DNA of 64,000 nucleotides, from positions 1 through 64,000 of the IMG/VR virus record IMGVR_UViG_3300030616_000506; one strand, written 5' to 3'. The position numbers and the translations under genes were made by a program. Origin of the DNA: a virus. Below the pieces are notes generated by a model. That model saw only the letters and a program-made list of their open reading frames with translations, was not told the origin of the DNA and did no database searches. Below, in pieces: positions 31,530 through 42,615 of the stretch. Each line of letters begins with the position of its first letter. Position 1 is the stretch's first letter.

Positions 31530-34500
31530 ATGAGCTCTCTCGGAAAATTAACGGTCTATGTAGATGCTAACATAAAGGGATTTACTTCCCAAATGGGTAA
31601 ACTTAGAACTGAAGTTCAAAAGATGAACAAAACCATAACTAAAGAAGCTACAAAGGGTGCTGGTAAAAGTAAAAACTTATTTGGTGATCCAAGAGATGCA
31701 GCAGCATATGCAGAAAAGGTTAGGGCATCTTTACAAAAAATCTTAGGACCATTATATCAAGTTAAAAATACCGTTAGAGAAGTGGATGGTCAATTTAAGG
31801 TAGGAGGAGCATCCATAACTAAATCAGCCCAAAGAATGGGAACCGGTATAGCATCTGGTGCTAAAACTGGAATGGCTGGATTATTATCTTTAAGATCCTT
31901 TATGGCTAAAATAGTTCACTATATTACCTTCAGTATAGGTGTACAGTTAGTTATGGGAATTAGACAAGCATTCTCATCTCTTATAGAAACATTTTCTGAA
32001 TATGAGAGAGCCATTACAAATGCCGTAACTGTATCGGGATATCTAGGATCAGCCTTTGAAGAAGTTAAGGATAGAGTATCTGATCTAGCTGAAACTTTAA
32101 GCAAAAAGACCGTATATAGCTCTTTAGAGGTAGCTAAGGCTTTTTACAGTATAGCATCAGCAGGTTATGATATATCTAAAATAACTGAACAAGAAGTTAT
32201 ACCCATACTAAATTATGCTGCAGCAACTCAAGCTGAACTCGATACCGCTACACAAGCAGTATTAACAACCATTAAAGCATTTAATCTAACTCTAGAAGAT
32301 ACCGCTAGAGTTACGGATGTATTTGTATCCGCAATTACATCATCATTTTTGACCATGGATAAGCTAAGGGAAGCCATGAAATATGTAGCTCCAATAGCGG
32401 GTACCTTAGGAGTATCAGTAGAAGAAACAGTAGGAGCAGTAGCAGCATTAGCTAATGTTGGTATGGAAGGTGGACAAGCTGGACAACGTTTAAATATGGT
32501 TCTAACTAAGTTACTAAAACCAACTGATAGAGCAAGAACTATGTTTGAGAGTATGGGGCTAACCATGCAAGATTTAGATCCTAATATACATTCCATAGTT
32601 GATATTTTATATAAATTACAAGCAGCAAACTTTGGTGCTGCAGAAGCTGCAACTATGTTTAGAGCAAGAACAGCAGGTGCAGCAGTAGTATTAGTGGAAA
32701 ATGCAGATTCGATAGCTAGAATGATAACTCAATATAAATTAGCTTTAGGAGTTACGGAAGCAGTAGCTCAAGCTCAAGAAGAAACTTTATGGGGAACTCT
32801 AAAGAAAACTGCAGATGAAATGCAGAGAATAGCAATAAATATAGGAGAGCAGCTAGCTCCATCAATAGAAAATATATTAACAAGTTTATTAAGTACATTT
32901 GAACCTCTGCTCTTAGGTTTAGGTAGCACTCTAAATAGTATATTCACTACTTTAACAGGTACATTTAATCAATTAAAGCCTCTAATACAGGGAATGGTTA
33001 ATGGTGTTGTTACTTTAGTTAATTCATTTTTATCTTTGTATAATATTATAAAGCCTATTTTACCAGTAATAATTATGTATTTCGTCATAATGAAAAGTTT
33101 AAAATTAATATTATGGGCTGTTGCTAAGGCTACAGTATTTTACTATAAAGTATTACTTCCATTAGCTAAATTCATAAGGATGTTAGTTACTTATAAGAAG
33201 ACATATGTAGGTGTCTCTCTTATGCTACATAAAGCTGTATTAGCTGAATCAGTAGCTAACGTTCAGGCAGCTGGATCTCAAGCTGTTTTAACTGGCTCAA
33301 CAGTTGCTTTAACAGGTGCTATAAAATCTCTAACTGCAGCTTTATTAACGAATCCTTTAACTTGGTTTGCTGTAGCTATAGGTGCAGTGGTTGCAGCATT
33401 TGCTGTGTTTGGAAGAGGTCAGCAAAAAATATCTAGATATGTTAGATCTTCAAGTGAAGAGATGGCTATTCAGATGGGAATAATGGAAGATACTGATAGT
33501 GTATTATTAAAATCTACTAAAAATATGAGAAAATTCTGGGGAGCTATGTCTGAATTATACTTTGAAAATAAGGAGGATCCTTGGTCCGCTATAAATATTG
33601 GAAAGTTTGCAGAGGATATGAAAATAACAGAAAAAGATCTTAGAGAGGTTTATAAAAGATTAATGGATGATACTGAAGAATATATAGGTATAAATAAAAA
33701 AGAATTAAGAGAAGCTCTAGAAACTTGGGGTAATATAGAATCAATTGAAGGTGTTGGAGCAATAATGAAAAATATAAGTAAGGAAACAGTAGAATATGTC
33801 AATAATTTAATAGCATCTGCAACTAAGAATAAAGAAAAATTAAGAGCTGTAGTAGATTTATCGGATGAATATATAGGATATCAAGTAGCTATAGAAAATG
33901 CTATACAAGCAGATAAAGATGAGAAAGTAGCATTGGATGCTCTAAATGATGCATATCTTAATAATGCAGATAGTTTAGATATATTAATAGAAAAAACTGA
34001 AGAATATGAAGCAGCTAAAGCAAAATCAACTAAAACTGATGAGTTGTTATTAACAGCCGTTAAAGATTTGTTAACTGGTATAAGATCCTATTCTGAAGAT
34101 TTATCGGGTGATGAGCCAGGAGGTAATCTAGATGAATGGGTAGGAATATTAGAAGATGCATCAGCAAAAACATTTGAATTATCTGAAAAACAGGCTAGAC
34201 AAACTATAATAATGAGAGATCAAAAAAATGCAGCTGTGGAATTATCTAGAGCTATTCTACAATATGGATCAAGTTCAGATGAAGCAGCTTCTGCACAAGA
34301 GCGTTTAAATACTCTAATAGAAGCTAGTGCTAGTCTTACTACTGAAATAGCTGAAATACAATCAGTAATAAATACAAACACTAGTTTATATAATGCAGTA
34401 TTGAAGGATAGAGTAGATGATACTCAATTATTGACTGATACAGAGAAATTATTATTACAAGATGCAAACAATATCATAAATATTAGAGATAAATCTATAA

Positions 34501-37500
34501 AGGCTGAGATAAAATATAATAAAGCTTTAGCTCAACAAAATGTTTTGGATAATATCAGAGAAAGTCACTCTACTATATTAGAAGAAAAGATGAGAATTTA
34601 CCTAGAAGCTCAACAAAAAATATTTGATATAGAAGAGAAACTATATAAATTAAGAGTTAATGAAGATGAACAAATGGAGGGATTATTTGATAAATTAGCT
34701 GAGCAAGGTCAGTTAACTGAAGAGATGATAAAAATGTATTCTGATATAGAAGAGGCTCAAGGAGCTATATTAGAAATTGAATATGACCATACTAGAGCTT
34801 TCGATGCTTTAACTGAATCTCAACAAGAAGTTGTTAAGGCATATTATAGGGGAGAAGTTGGTTTAGATGCATTAAGAGCTGCAGGTATAGATAATATAGA
34901 TATATTTGAAATATATAAACAAAGACAACAAGACTTAAAGGATGCTACAGATGCTTTTAGGGAAGCAATAATACCATTAGTTTCTGATTTAAAGGATATA
35001 GGAGCTATAACAGCTGAGACAGCACAAGCTTATTATGATATTATAGATAATGCTCTTGAAGTAGCTCAGGCTAATTTTGATATGTTAGAGAGTCAAAATG
35101 CTATAGTTGATAGTTGGAATGGTATGATAGACACTAATTCTATGTTAGCATTATCATTAATGGATAATGCAGACTCAGCATCTAGTGTTATAGATGTGTA
35201 TGACGAATTTTTAAATAAATTAGGAGTTACTAGACAGGAAGCATCTTCTACCATGGGATCCTTAGGAGCTCTTAGTGATGAAGAATTAATAGTTGGAGCT
35301 ACTCTAATACAAGCAGCTAAAAGTATAGGAGTTTATGAAGAAGGAATGTCTATAGCTGAATTAAAAAATAAACTAATGATTAAGTCCTTAGAAGATCTTA
35401 ATAATATAGCTACAGTAAGTCTTTCATCTATGGAACCTTATTATGAAATTGCTGATGCTGTTGGTGAATTAAAGACAGCTTTTGATTTAGCTAAGGATGC
35501 ATTACTAGACTTAACAGCTCAATTACAGGTATTTCTTGGTCTTACTAGTGAAGATATGTTTGAATTTTCAGTTGGATTTAATTTTAAAGAAGTTTTAGAG
35601 AGAGGATTCAAGGGAAATTTGGAAGCGTTACTAGATTTTGCAAAAGGGAAGGGATATGAGTTTTCATTTGATATTGCTAGTCAATGGGAAGGAGAAGATT
35701 GGAAGTCATTTATAGATGCAATAGATGATAATTATATGCCTGCACTTGAGGGAATACTAGAGGATGTATCTCCTGAAATAGATATAAATACTGAATGGGA
35801 TGGAAACGAATGGAAATCTTGGTATAGTAATTTAAGTAGTACCAAGAAAAATCAAATAAATAGAGCATTTGATAATTTTATATATAAATTTGAAGTTGGA
35901 ACATTATGGGATGGTACAGATTATGTTTCTTGGTATAATAGTTTATCATCAGATAAACAAACCGCTATAAAAACTATAATTGGGAATATGGGAGGAGATA
36001 TAAAAAATATAACAAAATGGGATAATGAAGATTGGGATAATTTTTTAAATACACTTCTTCCACAACATGAACTTGCTATCCAAGAATTAATGGATGCTTG
36101 GGATTTAACTTTTAATATACAACCAAATTTTGAAGAACCGAAAAAACCTGAGGAACCATTTAAGGATGTAGTAGTACTTCCAGATACACCTACTGGTAGT
36201 ATTGGATTATCAAAGGGTCAGACTGTAATTAGTCCAGATAAAGTAAAAATAATTCCAGATACACCTACTGGTAGTATTGGATTAGCTCCTGGTGATATAG
36301 TTGTAGATCGTGGAACTGTAGAAAAAGCAAATGCAGGAAACATAACTTTACCTCCAGGTATTCGTAATATTATAGAGAAAAGTCCATTAGGACATCTATT
36401 AAAACTTCAATCAGGTGGAATTATAACCAAACAACAACTTGCATTAATTGGAGAAAAAGGACCAGAAGCAATAATTCCTCTAACTGGTTCTAATAAAAAA
36501 GAAGGAGAGAAGATATTAGCTTCTATAATACCTGAATTTTTCCCAATAGTTCATGAAAAATTACCTACTTTACCACCAGGATCTAATATAGATCCCAGAG
36601 ATTGGTATGGAAACTCACTACCCCCTAAACCTTATTCTGGGTTCAATAAGGATGATTATGAATTCAATAAACTAGATTTATGGATTCAGGCTGAAGAAAA
36701 TTTAGGCAAATTAAATGATAGCTTAAAGAAAAGAGGAGTAAGTGAAGAAACTATTGCTAGATTAGCTCCTATAGCTGCTGATAAGTTTAAAGGAAAAATA
36801 GGAGACTCATCTAAAGAACTTGAATTTGCAATTGATTGGGTTATTCAAAATGAAAAGAAATCAGCTTTAGAAAAGATAAATATAGAAAAAACTGCTGCCG
36901 AAAGTGTATCTATCTCACTATCAGATTCTACCAATATGTTAACATCATCCTTTAATGATGTACTATCAGATTTTAGTGAAACATCCTTAACTGCATCTCA
37001 AAATTGGATACAATCAGTTCTAAAAAGCTCTGGGGATTGGCTAAGTTATATAAACACAACTTCACAAAACTGGTATGAATCAGTAGGAAATTCAGCTATC
37101 TCTCTTTATAATTACATTATTTCTTCATCAGACCAATTTAATACCCTATTAACTTCTACTGGAGGAGTATTCTCATCTCAAGTTTTATCAGCTAGTGTTG
37201 TATTATTATCTCATGCCACTATAGCTAGTGGATTGATAGTTGCAGCAGCTACTGAATTAATGAGAAAAATAAATGCTGCTAGCATCAATATTAACGTGCA
37301 ACATTCTCATGTGTTCTCTTATTATTATTATACCTTTGGTTGGGCTAAGGGAGGTATAGTACCCGGTCTACAAAAAGGAGATATAGTTAAGGGATCTCAA
37401 ATAATTGAAGTTGGAGAAAAAGGTGCAGAAGCTATAGTGCCATTAACGGGTACAAATAAGAAATTTGGTGAGAAAATATTACAAACAATAATACCTAAAT

Positions 37501-37703
37501 ATTATCCTGATTTATTTTTACAAGCTCAAACGGGGGGTCTCTTTGGTGGAGCCACTGGAGGTAGTGTTACTTATGGTGGTGATACTAATTATGTTGATGA
37601 GTATAATATAATGGGCCCCATAACAGTTACAGGAGTTCAAGACGTAAAAGGATTTATGGATAATTTAAAGATGAGAGCAAGGGCTACAGGAGCTAGAAAG
37701 TAA
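31530..37703 (+). CDS. tail tape measure protein (2057 aa)
   Basis: Residues 130-430 form a TP901-type tape-measure domain, with YERAITNAVTVSGYLGSAF, VAKAFYSIASAGYDISK and GVSVEETVGAVAALANVG. Hydrophobic stretches lie near 495-560 and 605-630. Long helical or coiled-coil regions fill 700-1380. Four units spaced by about 37 residues (WEGEDW, WDGNEW, WDGTDY, WDNEDW) lie at 1386-1500. Two C-terminal GEKGPEAIIPLTG/GEKGAEAIVPLTG motifs at about 1642 and 1962 are typical of tape-measure ends. At the usual 1.5 angstrom per residue, the length predicts a tail of about 300 nm, so the virus is probably a long-tailed siphovirus. Confidence 0.92.
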   Translation: MSSLGKLTVYVDANIKGFTSQMGKLRTEVQKMNKTITKEATKGAGKSKNLFGDPRDAAAYAEKVRASLQKILGPLYQVKNTVREVDGQFKVGGASITKSAQRMGTGIASGAKTGMAGLLSLRSFMAKIVHYITFSIGVQLVMGIRQAFSSLIETFSEYERAITNAVTVSGYLGSAFEEVKDRVSDLAETLSKKTVYSSLEVAKAFYSIASAGYDISKITEQEVIPILNYAAATQAELDTATQAVLTTIKAFNLTLEDTARVTDVFVSAITSSFLTMDKLREAMKYVAPIAGTLGVSVEETVGAVAALANVGMEGGQAGQRLNMVLTKLLKPTDRARTMFESMGLTMQDLDPNIHSIVDILYKLQAANFGAAEAATMFRARTAGAAVVLVENADSIARMITQYKLALGVTEAVAQAQEETLWGTLKKTADEMQRIAINIGEQLAPSIENILTSLLSTFEPLLLGLGSTLNSIFTTLTGTFNQLKPLIQGMVNGVVTLVNSFLSLYNIIKPILPVIIMYFVIMKSLKLILWAVAKATVFYYKVLLPLAKFIRMLVTYKKTYVGVSLMLHKAVLAESVANVQAAGSQAVLTGSTVALTGAIKSLTAALLTNPLTWFAVAIGAVVAAFAVFGRGQQKISRYVRSSSEEMAIQMGIMEDTDSVLLKSTKNMRKFWGAMSELYFENKEDPWSAINIGKFAEDMKITEKDLREVYKRLMDDTEEYIGINKKELREALETWGNIESIEGVGAIMKNISKETVEYVNNLIASATKNKEKLRAVVDLSDEYIGYQVAIENAIQADKDEKVALDALNDAYLNNADSLDILIEKTEEYEAAKAKSTKTDELLLTAVKDLLTGIRSYSEDLSGDEPGGNLDEWVGILEDASAKTFELSEKQARQTIIMRDQKNAAVELSRAILQYGSSSDEAASAQERLNTLIEASASLTTEIAEIQSVINTNTSLYNAVLKDRVDDTQLLTDTEKLLLQDANNIINIRDKSIKAEIKYNKALAQQNVLDNIRESHSTILEEKMRIYLEAQQKIFDIEEKLYKLRVNEDEQMEGLFDKLAEQGQLTEEMIKMYSDIEEAQGAILEIEYDHTRAFDALTESQQEVVKAYYRGEVGLDALRAAGIDNIDIFEIYKQRQQDLKDATDAFREAIIPLVSDLKDIGAITAETAQAYYDIIDNALEVAQANFDMLESQNAIVDSWNGMIDTNSMLALSLMDNADSASSVIDVYDEFLNKLGVTRQEASSTMGSLGALSDEELIVGATLIQAAKSIGVYEEGMSIAELKNKLMIKSLEDLNNIATVSLSSMEPYYEIADAVGELKTAFDLAKDALLDLTAQLQVFLGLTSEDMFEFSVGFNFKEVLERGFKGNLEALLDFAKGKGYEFSFDIASQWEGEDWKSFIDAIDDNYMPALEGILEDVSPEIDINTEWDGNEWKSWYSNLSSTKKNQINRAFDNFIYKFEVGTLWDGTDYVSWYNSLSSDKQTAIKTIIGNMGGDIKNITKWDNEDWDNFLNTLLPQHELAIQELMDAWDLTFNIQPNFEEPKKPEEPFKDVVVLPDTPTGSIGLSKGQTVISPDKVKIIPDTPTGSIGLAPGDIVVDRGTVEKANAGNITLPPGIRNIIEKSPLGHLLKLQSGGIITKQQLALIGEKGPEAIIPLTGSNKKEGEKILASIIPEFFPIVHEKLPTLPPGSNIDPRDWYGNSLPPKPYSGFNKDDYEFNKLDLWIQAEENLGKLNDSLKKRGVSEETIARLAPIAADKFKGKIGDSSKELEFAIDWVIQNEKKSALEKINIEKTAAESVSISLSDSTNMLTSSFNDVLSDFSETSLTASQNWIQSVLKSSGDWLSYINTTSQNWYESVGNSAISLYNYIISSSDQFNTLLTSTGGVFSSQVLSASVVLLSHATIASGLIVAAATELMRKINAASININVQHSHVFSYYYYTFGWAKGGIVPGLQKGDIVKGSQIIEVGEKGAEAIVPLTGTNKKFGEKILQTIIPKYYPDLFLQAQTGGLFGGATGGSVTYGGDTNYVDEYNIMGPITVTGVQDVKGFMDNLKMRARATGARK

Positions 37704-40700
37704 TGGTTAGTACATATTCGGTAATATTTAATTCTGGTCAGGGAACTCAATTTGAGTATGAGCCTGGTGGAAATGTAGATTATTTTACCATAACTAATTC
37801 AGATCAATCTTATTATCAAAATGCATCTTTAAGAATTCATAATTTATCTACTGATAATGAAGGTTATCTAGACTTAAATAATACATTAAAGATATATATA
37901 GATAATGAATTGGAATTCGATGGATACGTTAATAGAATACAGAAATCTTTAGAAGGGGTTAGAGTATATGATATTCAAGCTATAGGTAGAACGTACGATC
38001 TCTGGAGATTTATAACTTCTTCTAATACTAAATATAACAGCAAATATTCATCTTATATAGTATCATCTCTAGTTCATGATTATTGTTCAGGAAATGGAGT
38101 TTATATATCACCTCCTAAAATAGGTTCTACTTTAGGCTCTTATATTAATGAGATTACTTTTTCTGATATGGAAATAGGGAGTTGTATAGGTAGAATGGCT
38201 CAAATGGATGGTTATAGTTTTTTTGTTGATAGTGATAAGGTATTAAATTATTATCAACCTAAATTATCTCCTCAGTTTACCGTAGATGAAAGTGATGTAA
38301 TAGAGATGTCTCCTCATGAGAAATCAGATGACTCAATGAGGAATTCAATTTTAGTTATAGGATCAGTAGAATATGAGAAATATTCAGAAAATACAGAATC
38401 TCCTGATGGATATTATTACATATCAGGTCATAATAAATCTGATGGAGCTATTAGTGATGCCACTTACATAGCTCAAAGAATGAAGATTCCGAATAATCTT
38501 CATTTTGATAGATTAAGTTCAGTTAAACTTTATGTAGATAGAAGTTCTGGTGATAATACTCCTTATTATTTAAAGGGATCTATTAGAAAAGATGATGATG
38601 GATCTCCATCTAGTAATAGTACTATATTTCCGGTATCAAATGCATTTGTTAGCAGTGATTCCATGAAATTTATTGGTACCGATATTATGTCTCCTCCTGA
38701 TTGGACACCTTATTATTCATATCCAAATCCTGACTCTATAGATATTAGTGGAGGACAGACTATATGGTTAGTATTTAATTATGATGGTGCATCATCAGAT
38801 AAATATTGGAAATTAGCTTATAGTAATTTATCTAATTTATCTTATGGAGAAGATCCAGATGGCAATGGATTAAAAATTACAAATGATCCAAACTTAGTTG
38901 GAACTCTTTCAGCTCCTTATAGTGGTTCTATTCCTTATAAGAAAATGGAGGGTCTTGGAGATAAGAGTTGTGGTAAATGTGGTAATACCTCTTATTGGAT
39001 TGGGGGAGAGTATGGTATATTAGGACCTACTAATAGAATGTACGGAACAACATTTACTGTAGGTACTATTGCTGATAATAGTAGGTATCTTTTATCTGGG
39101 GTATCTATATATTGCTTTATATCTGGTCTAAATGGAGATGAAATTATAAAGCAGGTTATATATACTTTGGATGATGATGATAAACCTAAGGATGTATTAA
39201 TAACAAAATCCTTAGCAGTAGGAGAGGGGGATGTTATGCCATCTGGAGGAATAAATGATGCAGATTGGTTTTGGTTTCCCTTTAGTACTAATACATATCT
39301 TGAGGGTGGTAGGAAATATGCTTTAGTTTATAGTGGACAAACTAGTGGTTCAACTGCTGCATATACATTTGCTGAAGATAGAGCTTTTAATATTCCTGTA
39401 AGTAGCTCTTTTTCAGATCCATATGTAGGTGGTAAGTTATATAGAATAAATAGTGCACAAGATTCTAATACAGGAGAATTGGATTCTACTTATATATACT
39501 TTAATATATCCAGTACCGCTTATCCATATAACTATGGAAGTATAGATTATGACTCTTCTCATGAGCACATAATTTTCCATGTATCATCAGTAGGATTATC
39601 TCCTCAGGATGGATATACTTCAGGATCTATAAGATATAAAGAGTTCGGTATTACTGGTGGAGGTATAACTACTGATTTGGGAGAATTTATTATATCCTGC
39701 AATATAGAGAACTATACTGGAGGTAATTATACTAGTCAACCTAAAAGTGATGCATATGAAAAATATCATTCTAAATTAATATTTGGTTTATTTGATCCTA
39801 CCTCACCAGGTGGGAATGATTATAATCCAACAATGGGATTTGAATTTAATTTGGATTTATCTAGTCAAAGAAAATTAATTTATAATGAAACTACAACAGT
39901 TGGTACACAAGGATTTTATGGAGCTTATTGGCATGCACAAACATTTACATCTGATTTTCCATTTATCTTAACGGATCTATATTCTTATACAAAAAAGATG
40001 TTGGGTGGTACTATAACTTTTTGGGCATTCATAGAAAAAACAGATGCGAGTCATCATCCTGATGGTAATCCATTAGCTTCTGGATCTGTTACTACAAGTA
40101 ATGGAAATTTCTTATTTCATAGACATAATATGAATAATAATATTTATATTAGTGCTAATATGGAATATGCTATAGTATTAAAGTGTGAACATGGAGATAC
40201 TTCTAATTGTCCAGCTTATGGCAAAAATATAAATGTATCTAATCCATATGAAGATGGTAGTTGTTATGTAACTACTGATGGTGGATCATCATGGCAGCTT
40301 TATACAAGTTGGGCTAGTTGGCCAGCATCTTATGATGATATGCCCTTCAAGTTGTATGGTTTTGTTGATAAAGCTGTTAGACCAGTATTATGTACTAATA
40401 TAGATGATAGTACACCACAAAATCCTCAATATGTAACAGGAGATTGGTTTGCTACTGGAGCTAAAACTTACAAATGCCAGTTAGATGGATCTAATTTTTT
40501 ATTTTATATTGATGGAAGTTTAAAACAAACTTGGGATGTCTCTAATGTAACATTAAATGGTAATTATAAATTTGGAGCTGGTAATGAATATGATTGGAGT
40601 GGTTTTAGATTTATATTAGTTGATGGAGCTGGTTGTAAATATAGTTCAGGAACTATAGGAGAGATAAGTGGTAATATAAAATATATAAGTGTTCCAGCTA

Positions 40701-41155
40701 CAGATTTAATTTTATCTCGATCAACTGATTCAGGTCAAACTTGGACTAATGACTCCTCAAAACATCTGCTATATTCTATAGGATGGAATTATGATAATGT
40801 AAGAGGAGAGGCAGAATCTGATACTATAGATAAATATGGAAAACATTTTTATAAAGTTAATGAAAATTTATTAAATACATACGTTGATTGTGAAAATTAT
40901 GCAGAAAGATTAATGGATACCTATCAAAGTGGAATATCTACTGGAGAAATAACTATAGATGGAAGAACGGATGTAGATATAAAGACTAAATTTAGATACA
41001 GTGGTACAAATCTAGATCTAAAGGATAAATTTGTTATATCTCAATATGAGCAGATATTTGATAAAGATGGATTCAGAACTAAAATAATATATGGAGAAGC
41101 TCCTTATGATATAGCCAGAAAGGTGGCTAACCTAGAATCTGAGGTGTATGAATAA
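37703..41155 (+). CDS. tail hub protein with inserted beta domains
   Basis: The protein has 1150 residues. Residues 1-230 resemble phage late-control gene D or gp27-like hub domains: VIFNSGQGTQFEYE, LKIYIDNELEFDGYVNRIQK and MAQMDGYSFFVDSDKVL. The final 150 residues return to the hub (ENYAERLMDTYQSG, LDLKDKFVISQYEQI). Between them lie about 700 residues of beta-sandwich modules, one near 740-890 similar to the separate gene at 42025. Such insertions in hub proteins usually serve host attachment. It overlaps the tape-measure stop by one base (TAATG). Confidence 0.7.
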   Translation: MVSTYSVIFNSGQGTQFEYEPGGNVDYFTITNSDQSYYQNASLRIHNLSTDNEGYLDLNNTLKIYIDNELEFDGYVNRIQKSLEGVRVYDIQAIGRTYDLWRFITSSNTKYNSKYSSYIVSSLVHDYCSGNGVYISPPKIGSTLGSYINEITFSDMEIGSCIGRMAQMDGYSFFVDSDKVLNYYQPKLSPQFTVDESDVIEMSPHEKSDDSMRNSILVIGSVEYEKYSENTESPDGYYYISGHNKSDGAISDATYIAQRMKIPNNLHFDRLSSVKLYVDRSSGDNTPYYLKGSIRKDDDGSPSSNSTIFPVSNAFVSSDSMKFIGTDIMSPPDWTPYYSYPNPDSIDISGGQTIWLVFNYDGASSDKYWKLAYSNLSNLSYGEDPDGNGLKITNDPNLVGTLSAPYSGSIPYKKMEGLGDKSCGKCGNTSYWIGGEYGILGPTNRMYGTTFTVGTIADNSRYLLSGVSIYCFISGLNGDEIIKQVIYTLDDDDKPKDVLITKSLAVGEGDVMPSGGINDADWFWFPFSTNTYLEGGRKYALVYSGQTSGSTAAYTFAEDRAFNIPVSSSFSDPYVGGKLYRINSAQDSNTGELDSTYIYFNISSTAYPYNYGSIDYDSSHEHIIFHVSSVGLSPQDGYTSGSIRYKEFGITGGGITTDLGEFIISCNIENYTGGNYTSQPKSDAYEKYHSKLIFGLFDPTSPGGNDYNPTMGFEFNLDLSSQRKLIYNETTTVGTQGFYGAYWHAQTFTSDFPFILTDLYSYTKKMLGGTITFWAFIEKTDASHHPDGNPLASGSVTTSNGNFLFHRHNMNNNIYISANMEYAIVLKCEHGDTSNCPAYGKNINVSNPYEDGSCYVTTDGGSSWQLYTSWASWPASYDDMPFKLYGFVDKAVRPVLCTNIDDSTPQNPQYVTGDWFATGAKTYKCQLDGSNFLFYIDGSLKQTWDVSNVTLNGNYKFGAGNEYDWSGFRFILVDGAGCKYSSGTIGEISGNIKYISVPATDLILSRSTDSGQTWTNDSSKHLLYSIGWNYDNVRGEAESDTIDKYGKHFYKVNENLLNTYVDCENYAERLMDTYQSGISTGEITIDGRTDVDIKTKFRYSGTNLDLKDKFVISQYEQIFDKDGFRTKIIYGEAPYDIARKVANLESEVYE

Positions 41156-41562
41156 TGGGAACTTATACTGATGGTCATGGTTTGAAGATTTATTTTTCTG
41201 GAGTTGCATATCCTAATCATTATATAGAATGTTGGTGTAAGAGATGGGATGAAAATGATTATGATATTATTATTGAAACTTTTTTAAGCTCTGGTGCTAG
41301 GGATGCCCTATTTAGTAATGTAGTTCCTGGATCTCTAAGAGAATATAGCAATTCTTTAGGATGGGTAATTAATTTAGATGGTACATTCTCAAGATCATCT
41401 AATACCTTAATATTTGAACCTCAACATGGATATGGTATATCTAGTTTGAGATCTAGAAAAATAGGTATAGTTAAAAATATTTCAGATACCTTTATAAATT
41501 CAAATAAATTTGATGTAAAAATAGAATCTAAGTGGAAAAGATCTTGGAGTGATTTCTCTTGA
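41155..41562 (+). CDS. tail-tip paralogue 1 (135 aa)
   Basis: It shares its pattern with the next gene and with the end of the protein at 48289: YIECWCKRWDENDYDIIIET, then GSLREYSNSLGW, and a final V-x-I-x-x-x-W strand. The sequence has drifted most of the three and lacks the IEGMISG ending. The family is unknown to me; it looks like a small beta domain on the tail tip. It overlaps the hub stop (TAATG) and the next start. Confidence 0.5.
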   Translation: MGTYTDGHGLKIYFSGVAYPNHYIECWCKRWDENDYDIIIETFLSSGARDALFSNVVPGSLREYSNSLGWVINLDGTFSRSSNTLIFEPQHGYGISSLRSRKIGIVKNISDTFINSNKFDVKIESKWKRSWSDFS

Positions 41563-41939
41563 ATGATTTAATAATTAGTGGTAACTCTTGTTACATAAAG
41601 TGTAAATGCTCTAGATGGGATGTACAAAACTATAATGTTATTATAGAAACTTGGCTAAATAAATCCAATTATGAAGATTTAAGGGATAGTGTAAGACCGG
41701 GTGCAGTAGGAGAGTTATATAATATTCTAGGTAGACCTAGATACTACGATAAATCTTGGAGATCCTATAATACTTTATGGATATATCCTGACACTACAAG
41801 TAATTCTAATTTAAAGAATATGAGGGATGGTAATACTTTGATATATGTTAAGAATATTAATAGTTCACCGGTTGCTGGTGCATCTGGTTGGATAAATATT
41901 AAAATTGAAGGAATGATTAGCGGACAAGGTGCTTTATAA
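41559..41939 (+). CDS. tail-tip paralogue 2 (126 aa)
   Basis: It contains CKCSRWDVQNYNVIIETWLN, RPGAVGELYNILGRPRYYDK, and ends KIEGMISGQGAL. The first two blocks are nearly identical in the C-terminal half of the protein at 48289, seven kilobases away. The start may be ATG at 41562; TTG at 41559 overlaps the previous stop. The function is unknown; conservation of the copies suggests a repeated tail-tip part. Confidence 0.55.
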   Translation: MNDLIISGNSCYIKCKCSRWDVQNYNVIIETWLNKSNYEDLRDSVRPGAVGELYNILGRPRYYDKSWRSYNTLWIYPDTTSNSNLKNMRDGNTLIYVKNINSSPVAGASGWINIKIEGMISGQGAL

Positions 41940-42025
41940 TGTCAGGTATTGAAGTTATAGGACCATCTCATAAATATATTAAAACTAATAAATCCCCTTA
42001 CAAAAAACTTATAGAGGTAGTATAA
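41939..42025 (+). CDS. micro-ORF between tail genes (28 aa)
   Basis: ATG at 41939 overlaps the stop of the paralogue gene, and the TAA at 42023-42025 overlaps the next ATG. The product (MSGIEVIGPSHKYIKTNKSP and eight more residues) is basic, with no known motif. Exact stop-start coupling on both sides supports translation. It may be a remnant C-terminal linker similar to the KIKFNKV ends of neighbouring genes. Confidence 0.4.
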   Translation: MSGIEVIGPSHKYIKTNKSPYKKLIEVV

Positions 42026-42615
42026 TGAAAGAAAAACTATATGAATATAATGATTTAGGTGCGATGGTAATTCCTGCATATTTATCTGGAAGTAAATGGT
42101 GGGGTCAAACTATAACCATAGGAAATGTAGGTACAAATGAAGACCATTATCTTACTGCATTAAAAATAACATTCCAAAAAAACAGTAATCCAAATGGAGA
42201 TTGTACTATTAGTGTTAGAAATGTTGATGGAGATGGATTACCAACTGGTGATGATTTAACTTCCACATCACTTAGCTGTAGTGATTTTCCAACTGATAAT
42301 AATGTATCAACTAAATTGGAATTTGATAATAATATAAAATTAAAGAAGGATACATCTTATGCCTTTATATTTAGAGCTCCAGAAGCAGATACCTCAAATA
42401 ATTTAAATATGGCATATAAACCAGCTGACTATGGTGGAGGGTGTTTTTTAGAATCATCTGATGATGGAGAATCTTGGTCCAAAGTTGACGAGGGTGTATC
42501 TGATACTGAATTTTGGGAATATGGAACTGTAGGATATGAAACAAAATTCATCAAAGTTCCAGGAAAGAAAATTAAATTTAATAAAGTTTCTAATAAAGGA
42601 TTTAAAATAGGATAA
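42025..42615 (+). CDS. beta-sandwich adhesin-like protein (196 aa)
   Basis: The sequence WWGQTITIGNVG, LTALKITFQKNSNPNGDCTI, GLPTGDDLTSTSLSCSDF and KKDTSYAFIFRAP is a jelly-roll-like module, also seen inside the tail hub at residues 740-890. The C-terminus FIKVPGKKIKFNKVSNKGFK is shared with the next large gene and may be a trimer or attachment tag. Likely a host-binding or tail-tip adhesin. Confidence 0.5.
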   Translation: MKEKLYEYNDLGAMVIPAYLSGSKWWGQTITIGNVGTNEDHYLTALKITFQKNSNPNGDCTISVRNVDGDGLPTGDDLTSTSLSCSDFPTDNNVSTKLEFDNNIKLKKDTSYAFIFRAPEADTSNNLNMAYKPADYGGGCFLESSDDGESWSKVDEGVSDTEFWEYGTVGYETKFIKVPGKKIKFNKVSNKGFKIG

